A stretch of DNA of 64,000 nt from Planctomycetota bacterium (GTDB taxonomy: Bacteria; Planctomycetota; Phycisphaerae; Phycisphaerales; SM1A02), in the NCBI GenBank assembly GCA_022568135.1, contig JADFFQ010000008.1:1-64000 (forward strand). The letters run 5' to 3'. The position numbers and the translations under genes are program-made. Shown in pieces: positions 18,762 to 27,401 of this stretch. Numbering within the stretch: the stretch's first letter is position 1; each line of letters begins with the position of its first letter. The notes under the pieces are model-generated. The model had not been told where the DNA came from. It did no database searches and saw nothing but the letters and a program-made list of their open reading frames with translations.

Positions 18762-20153
18762 TTAGTCGCCGGCGATGAGCGTCGGCTTGAGCGCCTCTTC
18801 CAAGGCGAGCACGGCGAAGATCGTGGCCATCACCGGTTCGCCTTCCAGCCAGCGGTCGGCAGAGTTTTTCCAGCTTCCATCATCACGCCGGCGGGCGACC
18901 AGCGCGTCGATGAGCTCTTCGCGCCAGTTGCGCTTGTGGCCGTCGATGTCCGTGATGATGTGCTGCTGGGCTGCCCGCAGCGCTCGAGCCATCGTGTGGT
19001 AGTAGTAGAACAGACCTTGCTGGCCGAGACCGGGATTCTCATCAAACGTCCAGTGCCGGCGAATCCAGTCGAACGCGGCACGGACCCGCACATCATCCGG
19101 CGAAAGGCCCGCGTACAACATGCTCTTGAATCCGGCGTAGGTCATGGACCCATAGCTGCGCAGGCTGCGGGGCTGACCGCTGGCAACCATTTGACCGGAT
19201 CGACCCTCACCGGCCGATGCACTGGCCAACGATTCGCCGCCGTTGGCCGGGGTGTAGACAAATCCGCCGTCGTTGCCCGCCCACTCGGCTTTGTTCGTCG
19301 CTTGCAGGTTCTGGGCGCGCGAGACGAAGGCCAACGCCCGCTGGACGGCCGGTTCGTCGGCGCTGAGGCCGGCTTCGTGCAGCGCATCGAGCATCATCTG
19401 GGTGTTGGAGAGGTCCGGCCGGCCGCGATCGCCGTAGCCGGCGCCGCCGAACCAGTCCTGCCGGGGGCTGAGTCCTTCGCTGTGGTCCCATTGATTTACT
19501 TGCAGCCAGCGGACCGCGTCGGCGAGCTCATCGTGAAAGTCGTGCCGGTCGATGCTGGCCAGGGCCATGACCACCGAGGAGGTGACATAGTTCGTCAGCG
19601 CCCCGCCCTCGAACGAGCCGTCATCCCGTCGTGCGGACCGTATGAAACGAACAGCGTTGAGGAATTGGGCCTGGCTGATGCTCTGTGGTTGGGCCTGGAT
19701 GATCGCCTTGACGGCCAGGGCAGTCACCGCCACCGCAATTGGCGATGGCTTGTCGGGTTGATCGGTCGGCGTTGCCTGGACCTTGCTCATCCATCCGCCG
19801 TTTGGCTCCTGCGCCGATCGAAGGTACGCCAGGCCTTCGGTGATTGCCTGGTTCGCTTTGAGCCAGTGATCGTGATTGATCGGGACCTGGCCGGGCTGGG
19901 TGGCGATGCGATAAGTCGCCGGCATCGGCTGGATGACTTGTTTGGGCAGCGGCGGAGGGTCGTATTCGGTGAGCTTCGCCGCATCGATACGCGGATCGAG
20001 CGCGCGCTGCGGCGGCTGGTAGACATCCTCGGCGACGCCGCCACGGATATCCGATTCCGGTTGCGTCGCCTGTGGCCCCGCCGCGAATCCACCGGCGCAA
20101 CCCAACACCGTCGCGGCGATCGTCAACGCGATGGCTCGGGGGCCGATCATCAT
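18762..20153 (-). CDS. Prenyltransferase/squalene-oxidase-repeat lipoprotein
   Basis: 463 residues. The start at 20153 (MMIGPRAIALTI) was chosen because it gives a lipoprotein signal with lipobox VLGC at about residue 19; a longer frame upstream lacks this. The mature protein carries alpha/alpha-barrel repeats of the squalene cyclase/prenyltransferase type: GLAYLRSAQEPNGGW, FIRSARRDDGSFEGG, ALAFVSRAQN, and IDALVARRRDDGSWKN. The catalytic DxDD of cyclases is not evident, so an enzymatic role is uncertain; such planctomycete proteins are usually annotated only by the repeat. Likely outer-membrane or periplasmic. Confidence 0.85.
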   Translation of the reverse strand: MMIGPRAIALTIAATVLGCAGGFAAGPQATQPESDIRGGVAEDVYQPPQRALDPRIDAAKLTEYDPPPLPKQVIQPMPATYRIATQPGQVPINHDHWLKANQAITEGLAYLRSAQEPNGGWMSKVQATPTDQPDKPSPIAVAVTALAVKAIIQAQPQSISQAQFLNAVRFIRSARRDDGSFEGGALTNYVTSSVVMALASIDRHDFHDELADAVRWLQVNQWDHSEGLSPRQDWFGGAGYGDRGRPDLSNTQMMLDALHEAGLSADEPAVQRALAFVSRAQNLQATNKAEWAGNDGGFVYTPANGGESLASASAGEGRSGQMVASGQPRSLRSYGSMTYAGFKSMLYAGLSPDDVRVRAAFDWIRRHWTFDENPGLGQQGLFYYYHTMARALRAAQQHIITDIDGHKRNWREELIDALVARRRDDGSWKNSADRWLEGEPVMATIFAVLALEEALKPTLIAGD

Positions 20154-20269
20154 GGTTGATCTTAGCCGCAGATGTCTACGCGCGCCGCAGGGACATGAAC
20201 GCGAGGCTTCCCCGTTTTCCGCTGACCAGCCTGGAGGCCATACTAACGATGGCAATGAGGATGGGCTGG

Positions 20270-21367
20270 CTACGGCAACTCGAACATAAGGCCCGCCAGG
20301 TCAAGGTGGACCGCGTCAAGCCCCGCTCCTTCCAGCGGGTCCTGCAGAGCGGCGCAGTTCGGGGCGGGACCATCGAAGGTCACGATCACACTTACGCCCT
20401 GCCCTGCCGGATCGAGAATCCAATCATAGTCCCACGTGCCCTGCTGATTCATCCATCCAAACCCCACCGCATCATCGAAACACCAGGCGCTGATGACCGC
20501 CCCCGGTTCTCCGGCCAGCGGCATGTCAAACCCATTGTTGACCCACTGAACAATCTGCGAGTCGACAATCTGCACCTGGTTATTGCCGAACATGGGTAGC
20601 GGTAGCGGAAATAGCGTCGTGCCCATCCAGATGTACTCCAGGTTCGAGTACTTGCCGTTGAACGTGTTGCGCAGCGGACCGGCTGTGCGCGTCAGTTTGG
20701 CGGATTCGAAGGGAAGCGTTGCCGAGTAGTGAAGATCGGGCAGAACGACCGGTGCCGACAGAAACAGGTCTTCCCCCTTCACCGCCGCCGGACCCGAGAA
20801 GGAATACTGCGCAAAGCCCCCAGAGTAATGCGGGTAGCAATATCCAATGGGATCACCTGCCCCACAGATGCGATCGGAGTATTGCAACTCCAGCTTGTTT
20901 CCCGTGACGAGCGCACCGGAGAAGGTGTGGGTCACGGTACCGCCGAGAAAATCCTGGGGATCGAACGTGATGTTGATGTACCCTACGGCGCCTGATGCGG
21001 TCTGCGCGATCGCGACCTCGGCTGCATAATCTCCCGGTGGAAAGAACTCCGAATCTGTCACCAGTGCGGTTCCGGTGTAATAGCCGAACCACCGCTCCAC
21101 AGCTGGCCGCGGGCATAGTCCCCAGTTGGCGAGGAGCTCCAGCAGGTCACTGATGCCAACCGAGCCATCACCGTCAAAGTCGGGCGGTCCGCCGGGGTCT
21201 GTTCCCCATTGACTTAGGAGCGAGAGCAGGTCGAAGATATCCACGGTGGTGTCTTCGTCGAGGTCCCAGGGACAAGGTAGCGCAGAGCCTGCACTAGCGG
21301 CGGTAAGGGCTAGCAGCAATGCCACCAATGTGATCATGCGAGTCCGAATCCTACGTCGTCGCGCCAT
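20270..21367 (-). CDS. Secreted protein with N-terminal dockerin-like repeats
   Basis: 365 residues with a signal peptide (RMITLVALLLALTAASAGSA). Immediately after it are two EF-hand-like dockerin repeats, DLDEDTTVDIFDLLSLLSQW and DFDGDGSVGISDLLELLANW, ending in WGLCP. The rest is a beta-rich domain with no recognised family (for example YFGYYTGTALV-like and FWFDD-poor strands). In this group the repeats are usually C-terminal, so the N-terminal location is unusual. Calcium binding is expected from DxDxDG. Export and surface association are inferred. Confidence 0.8.
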   Translation of the reverse strand: MARRRRIRTRMITLVALLLALTAASAGSALPCPWDLDEDTTVDIFDLLSLLSQWGTDPGGPPDFDGDGSVGISDLLELLANWGLCPRPAVERWFGYYTGTALVTDSEFFPPGDYAAEVAIAQTASGAVGYINITFDPQDFLGGTVTHTFSGALVTGNKLELQYSDRICGAGDPIGYCYPHYSGGFAQYSFSGPAAVKGEDLFLSAPVVLPDLHYSATLPFESAKLTRTAGPLRNTFNGKYSNLEYIWMGTTLFPLPLPMFGNNQVQIVDSQIVQWVNNGFDMPLAGEPGAVISAWCFDDAVGFGWMNQQGTWDYDWILDPAGQGVSVIVTFDGPAPNCAALQDPLEGAGLDAVHLDLAGLMFELP

Positions 21368-21696
21368 CGTTCAACTCCTTCCTCCGGAACTCGTTTCTAT
21401 AGTGCTCGCCGCGTTCATCCGGTGATGACAGCTCGCTAGGTCATAGCACTTAGCATCGTTGCCCGTCAACTACCAAGTAGTCAATATGACGCAAGAATTT
21501 GGGAAAGAAAAGGGGGAAGAAAAGGGGGACGGGAGTCTGTGATTGACCTGACGGGACAGAATAGGCGAGGCTCCTCCTCTTTCCGCTGACGCCCTGTATT
21601 GCCGTATCATCAAGGGCAAACCTCGACCTCGACGGCACCCTCGGCCAGCAGCGGATCATGACAAATGGGCATTGCGTCCCCAGCCTGGATGGAATA
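21368..21696. other. Intergenic region before greA with purine tract and repeat copies
   Basis: 329 bp without a supported gene. It contains a run of AAAGAAAAGGGGGAAGAAAA type at 21504-21528 and a copy of GTCTGTGATTGACCTGACGG leading to GACAGAATAGG (21534-21564) that recurs at 22940-22970. At 21600-21660 is a degenerate copy of a sequence also found at 22299-22362 (reads as NCRIIK ... DLD ... QQRIM). An ATG at 21658 belongs to this repeat and is not taken as the greA start. Confidence 0.6.
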
Positions 21697-22164
21697 ATGG
21701 ACTACTTCTCAGCTCAAGAGAAAGCGCGTCTCGAAACTGAATTGCGGGAACGTACCGGCAATCGCTTAGTCCTCAGCAGGCGAATCCAAACGGCACGTGA
21801 ACTGGGCGACCTCTCTGAGAACGCAGATTATCACGCAGCGCGGGAGGACCAGGGGCTGAACGAAGCGAAAATCCGCCAGCTTGAACGTCGTCTGGCCAAC
21901 TCCGTCGTTGTCGATACCGAGTCGGTGCCCCAAGACATGGTTTTCCTCGGCGCGACCGTGAAGCTGCGCGAGATCGAGTCTGGAGATGAATCTCTGTACC
22001 GGCTCGTGGGCGATCCGGGGGCCGAGTTCGACGAAGAAATCATGGACGTAACCCCGAACTCGCCGATGGGGCAGGCGCTGATGAAGGCGCACGTGGGCGA
22101 GGTTGTGCGCGTGACGCTCAAGCGAGGACCAAAACGATTCGAGATCGTTGAGATTGTCCGTTGA
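21697..22164 (+). CDS. greA: Transcription elongation factor GreA
   Basis: 155 residues matching GreA: an N-terminal coiled coil with IQTARELGDLSENADYHAAR (the acidic tip that stimulates transcript cleavage by RNA polymerase) and a C-terminal FKBP-like domain with the PNSPMGQALMKAHVGEVV motif. The ATG at 21697 (MDYFSAQEKARLETEL) fits the family N-terminus. An upstream ATG at 21658 lies in a repeated sequence and would add 13 unrelated residues. Cytoplasmic, rescues backtracked polymerase. It is flanked by repeat copies on both sides. Confidence 0.95.
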   Translation: MDYFSAQEKARLETELRERTGNRLVLSRRIQTARELGDLSENADYHAAREDQGLNEAKIRQLERRLANSVVVDTESVPQDMVFLGATVKLREIESGDESLYRLVGDPGAEFDEEIMDVTPNSPMGQALMKAHVGEVVRVTLKRGPKRFEIVEIVR

Positions 22165-22407
22165 TGAATAGCGAGTCCTTGGCGAGGAGGGTCAGTGGGG
22201 TCAGCCCTTCATGAGTCAATACCGTCGCAAAGGGATCGAGGTTGCCCAGCCCACGGCAGCGAGACCGACCACGCCAAGCATGTCTACAACGCCGTCAACT
22301 GCCGTATCATCAAGCGGGCCGACACCGACCTCGACAAATCCCTGCACCAGCAGCGGATCATGTGATCGAAACCGGTAACTGTCCCGACTATCCATGCCAG
22401 GAACCCA
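22165..22407. pseudogene. Gene-tail remnant duplicated upstream of greA and here
   Basis: Plus-strand reading of 22240-22365 gives a short peptide, HAKHVYNAVNCRIIKRADTD and on to DLDKSLHQQRIM, then a TGA. The last about 64 bp (22299-22362) are repeated imperfectly at 21600-21660, just before greA. Both look like 3'-end fragments of one unidentified protein gene. I do not recognise the family. Confidence 0.4.
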
Positions 22408-22893
22408 GTGAAGGCGAGATTGTTAAGAGGCGTAGTGTTTGCGGTTTACCTCGTATTGGGGTTTGCTGCCAACTTCTTTCTCCTTGCCATGGCAATGTTC
22501 GTTGACATCTACGAAGGATTGACTGGTTGGGTCATCTTTATCGTAGTGGTCGGCTTCGCCGGCCCGTTCTTTCTGGCAATGGTTCCTTCAATCACCTGGC
22601 CGGAGTCCTTTCGGATTTGGTGTCTTGCCTATCCTTTGCCGACGCTTTCGATGGCAGCGCTCTTCATATTTAGCGCATTCGGACGAGACGGGCCCTTTGC
22701 GTTCCTGTTCTGGTCTAGTTGCGGTGCCGGCATGGTGGCGGCTAGTCTGGCAGGTGGATGGGTCGGTCGCAAGCGGGGCCTGCCCCGATGGCGTCGGCAA
22801 CGCGGTCAGTGTCTCCAGTGCGGCTACGACTTGCGCGGGACAGAGCATGATGTCTGTCCCGAGTGTGGCGCGACCGCGAACAGAAGCCAATGA
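22408..22893 (+). CDS. Small membrane protein with C-terminal CxxCGYDLRG zinc ribbon
   Basis: 161 residues, GTG start. About four membrane segments (residues 8-30, 38-60, 70-92, 98-120) are followed by a basic stretch and a four-cysteine zinc ribbon, CLQCGYDLRG ... CPECG. This ribbon is common at the ends of planctomycete membrane proteins; no function is known to me. The gene together with greA is bounded by the direct repeats at 21534 and 22940. Confidence 0.75.
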   Translation: MKARLLRGVVFAVYLVLGFAANFFLLAMAMFVDIYEGLTGWVIFIVVVGFAGPFFLAMVPSITWPESFRIWCLAYPLPTLSMAALFIFSAFGRDGPFAFLFWSSCGAGMVAASLAGGWVGRKRGLPRWRRQRGQCLQCGYDLRGTEHDVCPECGATANRSQ

Positions 22894-22937
22894 AGCGCTG
22901 TGTGGATGCCATTCTTGCTTGGAGGGGACAAGGCGGC

Positions 22938-22972
22938 CGGAGTCTTTGATTGACCTGAAGGGACAGAATAGG
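22938..22972 (+). repeat. Direct repeat partner of 21534-21564
   Basis: GTCTTTGATTGACCTGAAGG followed by GACAGAATAGG matches the segment before greA with only a few mismatches and in the same orientation. It lies about 1.4 kb from the first copy and just downstream (in map order) of the zinc-ribbon gene, next to a RAYT transposase gene. Confidence 0.65.
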
Positions 22973-23004
22973 GGGGCTTGTCCTTTCAATCTCGTGCTGG
23001 GTTG

Positions 23005-23556
23005 TCACTCCAGGCGAATTGTGTTCCATCCGTGCGGAGCGCTGCATAGCGCGGTCGGCCTGGTTTGGTGATCCATCAATTGCTCGAGGACGCGGTCGAG
23101 GCTGGCGCGATCACCAATGTTCAGGAACGAGTATTGACGGGCCCACCACTTGTGGTGCCCCAGGGCTTCGCCCCGCGCCGAGACGGCCGGGTTGTCACCG
23201 GCGGCGACCGACAACGCCCGGCTCAGCGAGCCCTTGATCAACTGGACGAGGCGTGGAATGTCGCGGCCCGGTTCGCACGACAGGAGAACGTGGACGTGGT
23301 TCTCGGCCACGACGACGACATGCAGTTTGAAGCGGCGCAGTGACGCGATCCGCGACAGGTCATCGACGATCAGCCGGCGCTGGTCATCGTTGAGCCGCAC
23401 CGTCAGCCACTTCATTGGGTCGGGTTGCTGGGTGGGGACAGTCCAAACGGGTTCGGGAATCGAGCGGGCTGGCTGCTGGCGGTTGCGGTCGATCCACCCT
23501 CGGCCGTGGCCGGGGAACCGGGTCCCGTAGGTTGGCCAGGTCAGCAAGCCCACCAT
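23005..23556 (-). CDS. REP-associated tyrosine transposase (RAYT, Y1 family), copy 1
   Basis: 183-residue Y1/HUH transposase of the IS200-like RAYT group. The N-terminus LLTWPTYGTRFPGHGRGW is the family signature (W-T-x-Y-G-T-x-x-P-G). The HUH-type metal site is HVHVLL near residue 100, and the presumed catalytic tyrosine is in KWWARQYSF. The end is of the DRVLEQLMDHQ type. The start at 23556 (MVGLLTW) is preferred; a longer in-frame N-terminus is possible. Such enzymes are single-strand nucleases acting on REP hairpins. A second, different RAYT is at 46519. Confidence 0.85.
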   Translation of the reverse strand: MVGLLTWPTYGTRFPGHGRGWIDRNRQQPARSIPEPVWTVPTQQPDPMKWLTVRLNDDQRRLIVDDLSRIASLRRFKLHVVVVAENHVHVLLSCEPGRDIPRLVQLIKGSLSRALSVAAGDNPAVSARGEALGHHKWWARQYSFLNIGDRASLDRVLEQLMDHQTRPTALCSAPHGWNTIRLE

Positions 23557-23660
23557 AGACCAAGGGTAGGGCTGCGACGCGCCTGGCACGGCGCAAAGAC
23601 GGGTCTGGGGGATTTGCACTGGTCAATCGGCTCGCGGCGTGCAATCATGATGCGGCACCG

Positions 23661-24479
23661 ATGAAACGACCACGGCCCAATATTGCCCGAACTGAGACCG
23701 CCGACACCTACGATCTGGCGGAGCCGAGGCTGATCGGCCCGCCGCTGCCGGGCAAAGTAATCGTGGCCGAGACCGCCGAGGGGCTGATCGACGGGCTCTC
23801 GGCCGAGATGGTGGCTCAGGCCCAGGCGTGCGTTCGGCAGTTCGGCGATTTCCACCTGGCCTTGTCCGGCGGCTCGACCCCGCAGCCGTTGTATGAACGG
23901 TTGATGTACGACCCCAACTGCCGAAGCCTTCCATGGGCGCGCACACACCTGTGGTTCGTCGATGAGCGGAGCGTTCCCTTCGATGACGAGCGATCCAACT
24001 ATCGAATGATCAAGGAGACGATCGTTGACCATTCGGGGATCCCGCGGGAGCAGGTGCATCCGATCTTTACCGACTCCGACAGCGCCGATATCGATTATGA
24101 AAATCAGCTGCGTGAGGTCATGCAGCGTCGAGAGCAGGGGCAGGATCGTCTCGATTTCGTCTTGCTGGGGATGGGAGACGACGGCCACACCGCCAGCCTT
24201 TTCCCGTTCAGCGAGGCTTTGCGCGAAACCCAGCGCCTCGTTTGTTGCATCGCCGCCCAAGGCGCCGATCCGCCGCAGCGGGTGACGATGACGTTCCCGC
24301 TGATCAACGCTGCGCGAATGATCGCGGTGCTCGTCACCGGATCGGCGAAGGCGCCGACGATCCAGCGGGTGGCCGCCGGCGAGGAATCGTTCCAAGAGCT
24401 GCCGATCAAGGGTGTGCGGCCGGTCGCCGGCGAGTTGAGGTGGTACCTCGACGCCGAGGCGGCCAGTCTGGAGGGCTAA
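23661..24479 (+). CDS. pgl: 6-phosphogluconolactonase
   Basis: 272-residue DevB/SOL-family 6-phosphogluconolactonase of the oxidative pentose phosphate pathway, which hydrolyses 6-phosphogluconolactone. Motifs are LALSGGSTPQPLYERL (phosphate-binding), WARTHLWFVDERSVPFDDERSN split over the next region, and LLGMGDDGHTASLFP with the catalytic histidine. An N-terminal extension of about 25 residues precedes the family core. Cytoplasmic. No other pentose phosphate gene is adjacent. The DUF1569 gene follows 28 bp after the stop on the same strand. Confidence 0.95.
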   Translation: MKRPRPNIARTETADTYDLAEPRLIGPPLPGKVIVAETAEGLIDGLSAEMVAQAQACVRQFGDFHLALSGGSTPQPLYERLMYDPNCRSLPWARTHLWFVDERSVPFDDERSNYRMIKETIVDHSGIPREQVHPIFTDSDSADIDYENQLREVMQRREQGQDRLDFVLLGMGDDGHTASLFPFSEALRETQRLVCCIAAQGADPPQRVTMTFPLINAARMIAVLVTGSAKAPTIQRVAAGEESFQELPIKGVRPVAGELRWYLDAEAASLEG

Positions 24480-24507
24480 CGGCCGGGCGAAGCATGGGAG
24501 CTCGACC

Positions 24508-24984
24508 ATGATTGATACGAAGAAGGTGACGGATCGGCGCAGGCTCAGCTTCACGAGTCTGGAGGATATTCAGGCCGATGTCGAAGCGCTGGATGGCAGC
24601 GCAATCCGCACCACCGGGAACTGGACAGCCGCCCAGATCGTCCAGCACGTGACGGATGTCATCACCTTGTCGGTGGACGGCTTTGGGTTCAGACTGGCCT
24701 TGCCACTGCGTGTGCTGGGGCGGTCGCTCCGGTCGCAAGCGCTGACCAGGCCGATGCGTCCGGGATTCAGCGTGCCCGAGGCGATGAGAGCTAGGCTTCC
24801 CAGCGACCAAGTGCCGTTTGAGCAAGCTATCGCGAGCCTCCGCCAGGCGATCGGCCGGGCCAAGAGCGAGCGTATGACCAAGGCCAGCCCCCTCCTTGGT
24901 GCGCTGACGCACGAGCAATGGGTGCAATTTCACTCCCGCCACGCTGAGATGCACCTCAGCTTCGTGCATCCGGCGGCAGTTTAA
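24508..24984 (+). CDS. DUF1569 (DinB-like) protein
   Basis: 158 residues of the DUF1569 family, a branch of the DinB-like four-helix-bundle metal-binding superfamily. Typical pieces are NWTAAQIVQHVTDVI and the C-terminal LTHEQWVQFHSRHAEMHLSF; histidines in QHV and SRHAEMH are candidate metal ligands. The function is unknown. The start ATG is preceded by GGGAGCTCGACC, a plausible ribosome site. It ends convergent to ruvX with repeats in between. Confidence 0.88.
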   Translation: MIDTKKVTDRRRLSFTSLEDIQADVEALDGSAIRTTGNWTAAQIVQHVTDVITLSVDGFGFRLALPLRVLGRSLRSQALTRPMRPGFSVPEAMRARLPSDQVPFEQAIASLRQAIGRAKSERMTKASPLLGALTHEQWVQFHSRHAEMHLSFVHPAAV

Positions 24985-25010
24985 TCTACGAGTAGCGCCC
25001 GCGGGGAGAA

Positions 25011-25030
25011 AACCGGACCAGGTCCGGTTT
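25011..25030. terminator. Palindrome with short T-run between convergent genes
   Basis: AACCGGACC and GGTCCGGTT form a near-perfect palindrome followed by TTTGTTG on the plus strand. It lies 26 bp after the DUF1569 stop and could serve as its intrinsic terminator. The T-run is short, so this is tentative. Confidence 0.4.
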
Positions 25031-25044
25031 GTTGCCTTCCGGAC

Positions 25045-25076
25045 CCGGGCCTTCCTCGCGGACTCGTCAGGCCCGG
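25045..25076 (-). repeat. Tandem-GA internal-loop hairpin, copy D (minus strand)
   Basis: On the minus strand: outer stem CCGGGCC pairs with GGCCCGG, loop strands are TGACGAG and CGAGGAA, and the inner stem has shrunk to a TCCG loop closed by the G-C pair. A partial second copy (stem and TGACGAGTCC only) follows at 25082-25098. It lies between convergent DUF1569 and ruvX, just past the ruvX 3' end. Confidence 0.72.
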
Positions 25077-25088
25077 CTTGCGGACTCG

Positions 25089-25508
25089 TCAGGCCCGGCT
25101 TCTGGACTTGTCAAGAAAATCCCGTAGGATTTCCGCGGCGGCCAGCGCGTCGCGCAACCCTTTCTTCTGCTTGTGCGTTCGCCCGGTGCGGGCGAGGCGC
25201 TGGTCGGCGGCGTAACTGGTGAGCCGCTCATCCTGGCAGTGCACGAGACATTCGCAGCGCTTTCGCAACGTCTTGGCGAACTCGCGGACACGCCTTGCCG
25301 GTGCTCCTTCAGTACCGTCCATGTTCAGCGGTAGGCCGAGCACGATCTCGTCGGGCGAATGTTCCTTGAGCGCTTTGACCAGGGCTTCAATCAGTGCCCC
25401 GCCGCGAGGCAACTCAAGGACGCTCAGCGGTGTGACGACGCCGGTTTGGTCGTCGCCGACGGCCAGGCCGGTGCGTCGCTCGCCGAGGTCGATGGCCAGG
25501 TAGCGCAT
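25089..25508 (-). CDS. ruvX: Putative Holliday junction resolvase / pre-16S rRNA nuclease RuvX (YqgF)
   Basis: 139-residue YqgF/RuvX RNase H-fold protein. Motif 1 is MRYLAIDLGERRTGLAVGD with the first catalytic Asp. The central IVLGLPLNMDGTEG is diagnostic, and DERLTS and the late DALAAAEIL carry further acidic residues. Known roles are pre-16S rRNA 5' end maturation and possibly Holliday junction resolution. The last codons run into the partial GA-hairpin repeat, so the C-terminal DKSRSRA may derive from repeat sequence. ruvA lies 1.3 kb upstream. Confidence 0.93.
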   Translation of the reverse strand: MRYLAIDLGERRTGLAVGDDQTGVVTPLSVLELPRGGALIEALVKALKEHSPDEIVLGLPLNMDGTEGAPARRVREFAKTLRKRCECLVHCQDERLTSYAADQRLARTGRTHKQKKGLRDALAAAEILRDFLDKSRSRA

Positions 25509-25513
25509 AGTGG

Positions 25514-25622
25514 GGAGTCAGGAGTCAAGGAGTCAGGGGGAAGTTTAGCCGCGAGCCGCAGGCGAGCGCTGCGGATCGGGGGTGATGATGAAGAGTGATG
25601 AGTGATCGGTGATGAGTGATGG
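25514..25622. repeat. Composite spacer repeat: GAGTCAGG units, TTTAGCCGCGAGCCGC element, AGTGATG units
   Basis: This spacer has heptamer-like GTCAGGA units (25517-25540), then a 27-bp element starting TTTAGCCGCGAGCCGCAGGC (25544-25570), then AGTGATG-type heptamers (25590-25620). The 27-bp element recurs at 34548-34574, again after GTCAGGA heptamers. No gene is visible. Confidence 0.7.
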
Positions 25623-25628
25623 GGGCGG

Positions 25629-26708
25629 TCACTGCAATGATTTGTCCACGCGGTCGGTGAGTTCCTTGACTCGCTCGGCTTGGGAGGCTGGGCAGACGAG
25701 CGTGGCCTCGGAGGTGTGGACAATGATCAGGTCCTTGCAGCCGATGGTGGTGATCGTGTGGTTGGGATCGTCGGAGACGGCCAGGACATCGTGTGAATCG
25801 AGGTGGGTGGTGATCGTGTTGGCGCGGTTGCCGTGCTGATCCTCGCTGAGTGTTTCGCCGTAGCTGGGCCAACTGCCGATGTCCATCCACCACACGCCCA
25901 TGGTGACCGTGCAGACGCTGATCTGCTCGTCCTGCGACGCCGGCTCCATCACCGCATAATCGACGCTGATCTTCGGAAGGGTCGGATAGACCTCGTTGAG
26001 GACGATTTGCTGCTGCGGAGTGCCCCAGGCGTCGGCGATGCGGGCGATGCCTTCGTATGACCGGGGTTTGAATCGCCGTAGCGCGTCGAGGAACTCTTGG
26101 GCGCCGAACACGAACATGCCGCTGTTCCAGCCGAACGTGCCGGCATCGAGATACCCCTGGGCCGTCTTGGCATCGGGCTTCTCGACGAAGCGCTTGGCCT
26201 CGTAAGCGCCTTGGAACCCCGGGATCGGCCGGCCACGCTCCACATATCCGTAGGCCGTGGCGGGGTAGGTCGGCATGATCGAGAATGTTGCGAAGCGACT
26301 GCGTTCGTCCTCCACCACCTGGAACCCCAGCTCGACCTTGCGTCGAAACTCATCTTGCGGCTCGATGATGTGGTCTGCGGTCAGGATCGCAAAGATCGCC
26401 TCCGGGTCACGCTTGGCCAACACGGCTGCAGTGAATCCCACGGCGTTGACCGTATCGCGGCCGACCGGCTCGCCGAGAATCTGCTCGTCGGTCAACTCCG
26501 GAATCGCCTCGCGAATGGCCGCGCGGTGAGCTTCGCTCGCGCAGATCAGTCGCCTTGGGGGATCAACCACCCCCTCGAGGCGCCCGGCCGCCAACTCAAG
26601 CAGCGACCGGCCGTCAATCAGCGGCAGCAACTGCTTGGGGCGCTTCCTTCGGCTCATGGGCCAAAGCCTGGTTCCGACGCCCCCGGCCATGATCACTGCG
26701 TACCGCAT
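25629..26708 (-). CDS. Mannose-1-phosphate guanylyltransferase
   Basis: 359-residue nucleotidyltransferase that forms GDP-mannose from mannose-1-phosphate and GTP for glycan synthesis. The N-terminal MAGGVGTRLWPMSRRKRPKQ is the diagnostic nucleotide-binding signature. FVEKPD (around residue 165) and NSGMFVF (around residue 190) are family motifs. It lacks the C-terminal phosphomannose isomerase domain found in the bifunctional enzymes. Cytoplasmic. ruvA is 66 bp upstream on the same strand, and the two may share a transcript. Confidence 0.93.
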   Translation of the reverse strand: MRYAVIMAGGVGTRLWPMSRRKRPKQLLPLIDGRSLLELAAGRLEGVVDPPRRLICASEAHRAAIREAIPELTDEQILGEPVGRDTVNAVGFTAAVLAKRDPEAIFAILTADHIIEPQDEFRRKVELGFQVVEDERSRFATFSIMPTYPATAYGYVERGRPIPGFQGAYEAKRFVEKPDAKTAQGYLDAGTFGWNSGMFVFGAQEFLDALRRFKPRSYEGIARIADAWGTPQQQIVLNEVYPTLPKISVDYAVMEPASQDEQISVCTVTMGVWWMDIGSWPSYGETLSEDQHGNRANTITTHLDSHDVLAVSDDPNHTITTIGCKDLIIVHTSEATLVCPASQAERVKELTDRVDKSLQ

Positions 26709-26774
26709 GGTGGATTCCCAAGGTTCAATCGCGGCGCCGGGCCGCGCCGCGGCTGATGATGGGCGCAGGGTGTC

Positions 26775-27401
26775 TCATCCGACTGCCTTCACACGGTAGG
26801 CCGCTGCGACGAGCGCGTCAGCCGAATCGAGGCTCGGGTCATCGGCCAGCGCATGCTCGATGAGCCGCCGCGCCGGCAGCGCCGGCTCGCCCAGTTGGGT
26901 CAAGACGGCTACCGCGTCACGGATCATGGCGGTCCGCTGGGGAACGTCAACGGACGAATCGGCGGGCTTGAGCTCGACCAGCCGGTCCACCTTGCCATGC
27001 AGCTCTGCGACGATGGTCTCGGCGGTACGCCGACCGATCTCCGGCAGCGAGATGAGTAGATCGATGTCCTTGTTCACGATGGCCTCGGCGATGGTTTGAT
27101 GCGGCAACTGCAACGCTCGCAGGGCCCGGCGGGTGCCAAGGCCTTTCACCGTCGTCAGCAGCTCGAAGAAGGCTCGCTGGTCGGCGGTGGCGAAGCCGAT
27201 GAGCCGCTCAACGTAGCTGGCCCCCTGGGTCTGGCTTTCCAGGAAATGCAGCGTGTGGAACTCGATGCGGTCGCCGACCAGGCCCGCGAGTCGGGGCTGG
27301 TCCGAAGCGGGAACCAGCAGCTCGTAAGTCAGCGGCCCGCATCGCAGCTCGACCCGGCCGCCGCACGCTGCCACGAGGTCTCCTTCGATCCGGCTGATCA
27401 T
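26775..27401 (-). CDS. ruvA: Holliday junction branch migration protein RuvA
   Basis: 208-residue RuvA. The start at 27401 (MISRIEGDLVAA) fits the family; the longer open frame upstream is unrelated low-complexity coding. The OB-fold N-terminus ends with FHTLHFLESQTQ, and the acidic-pin/HhH region follows with FFELLTTVKGLGTRRAL and LISLPEIGRRTAETIV. The C-terminal domain III has ALADDPSLDSADALVAAAYR. RuvA binds Holliday junctions and recruits RuvB; neither ruvB nor ruvC is nearby. Slightly divergent but complete. Confidence 0.93.
   Translation of the reverse strand: MISRIEGDLVAACGGRVELRCGPLTYELLVPASDQPRLAGLVGDRIEFHTLHFLESQTQGASYVERLIGFATADQRAFFELLTTVKGLGTRRALRALQLPHQTIAEAIVNKDIDLLISLPEIGRRTAETIVAELHGKVDRLVELKPADSSVDVPQRTAMIRDAVAVLTQLGEPALPARRLIEHALADDPSLDSADALVAAAYRVKAVG

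Noticed and set aside
18936-20159. 407-residue plus-strand ORF opposite the squalene-cyclase-like gene
   Set aside because: It is an antisense shadow; the minus strand has clear repeats and a lipoprotein signal.
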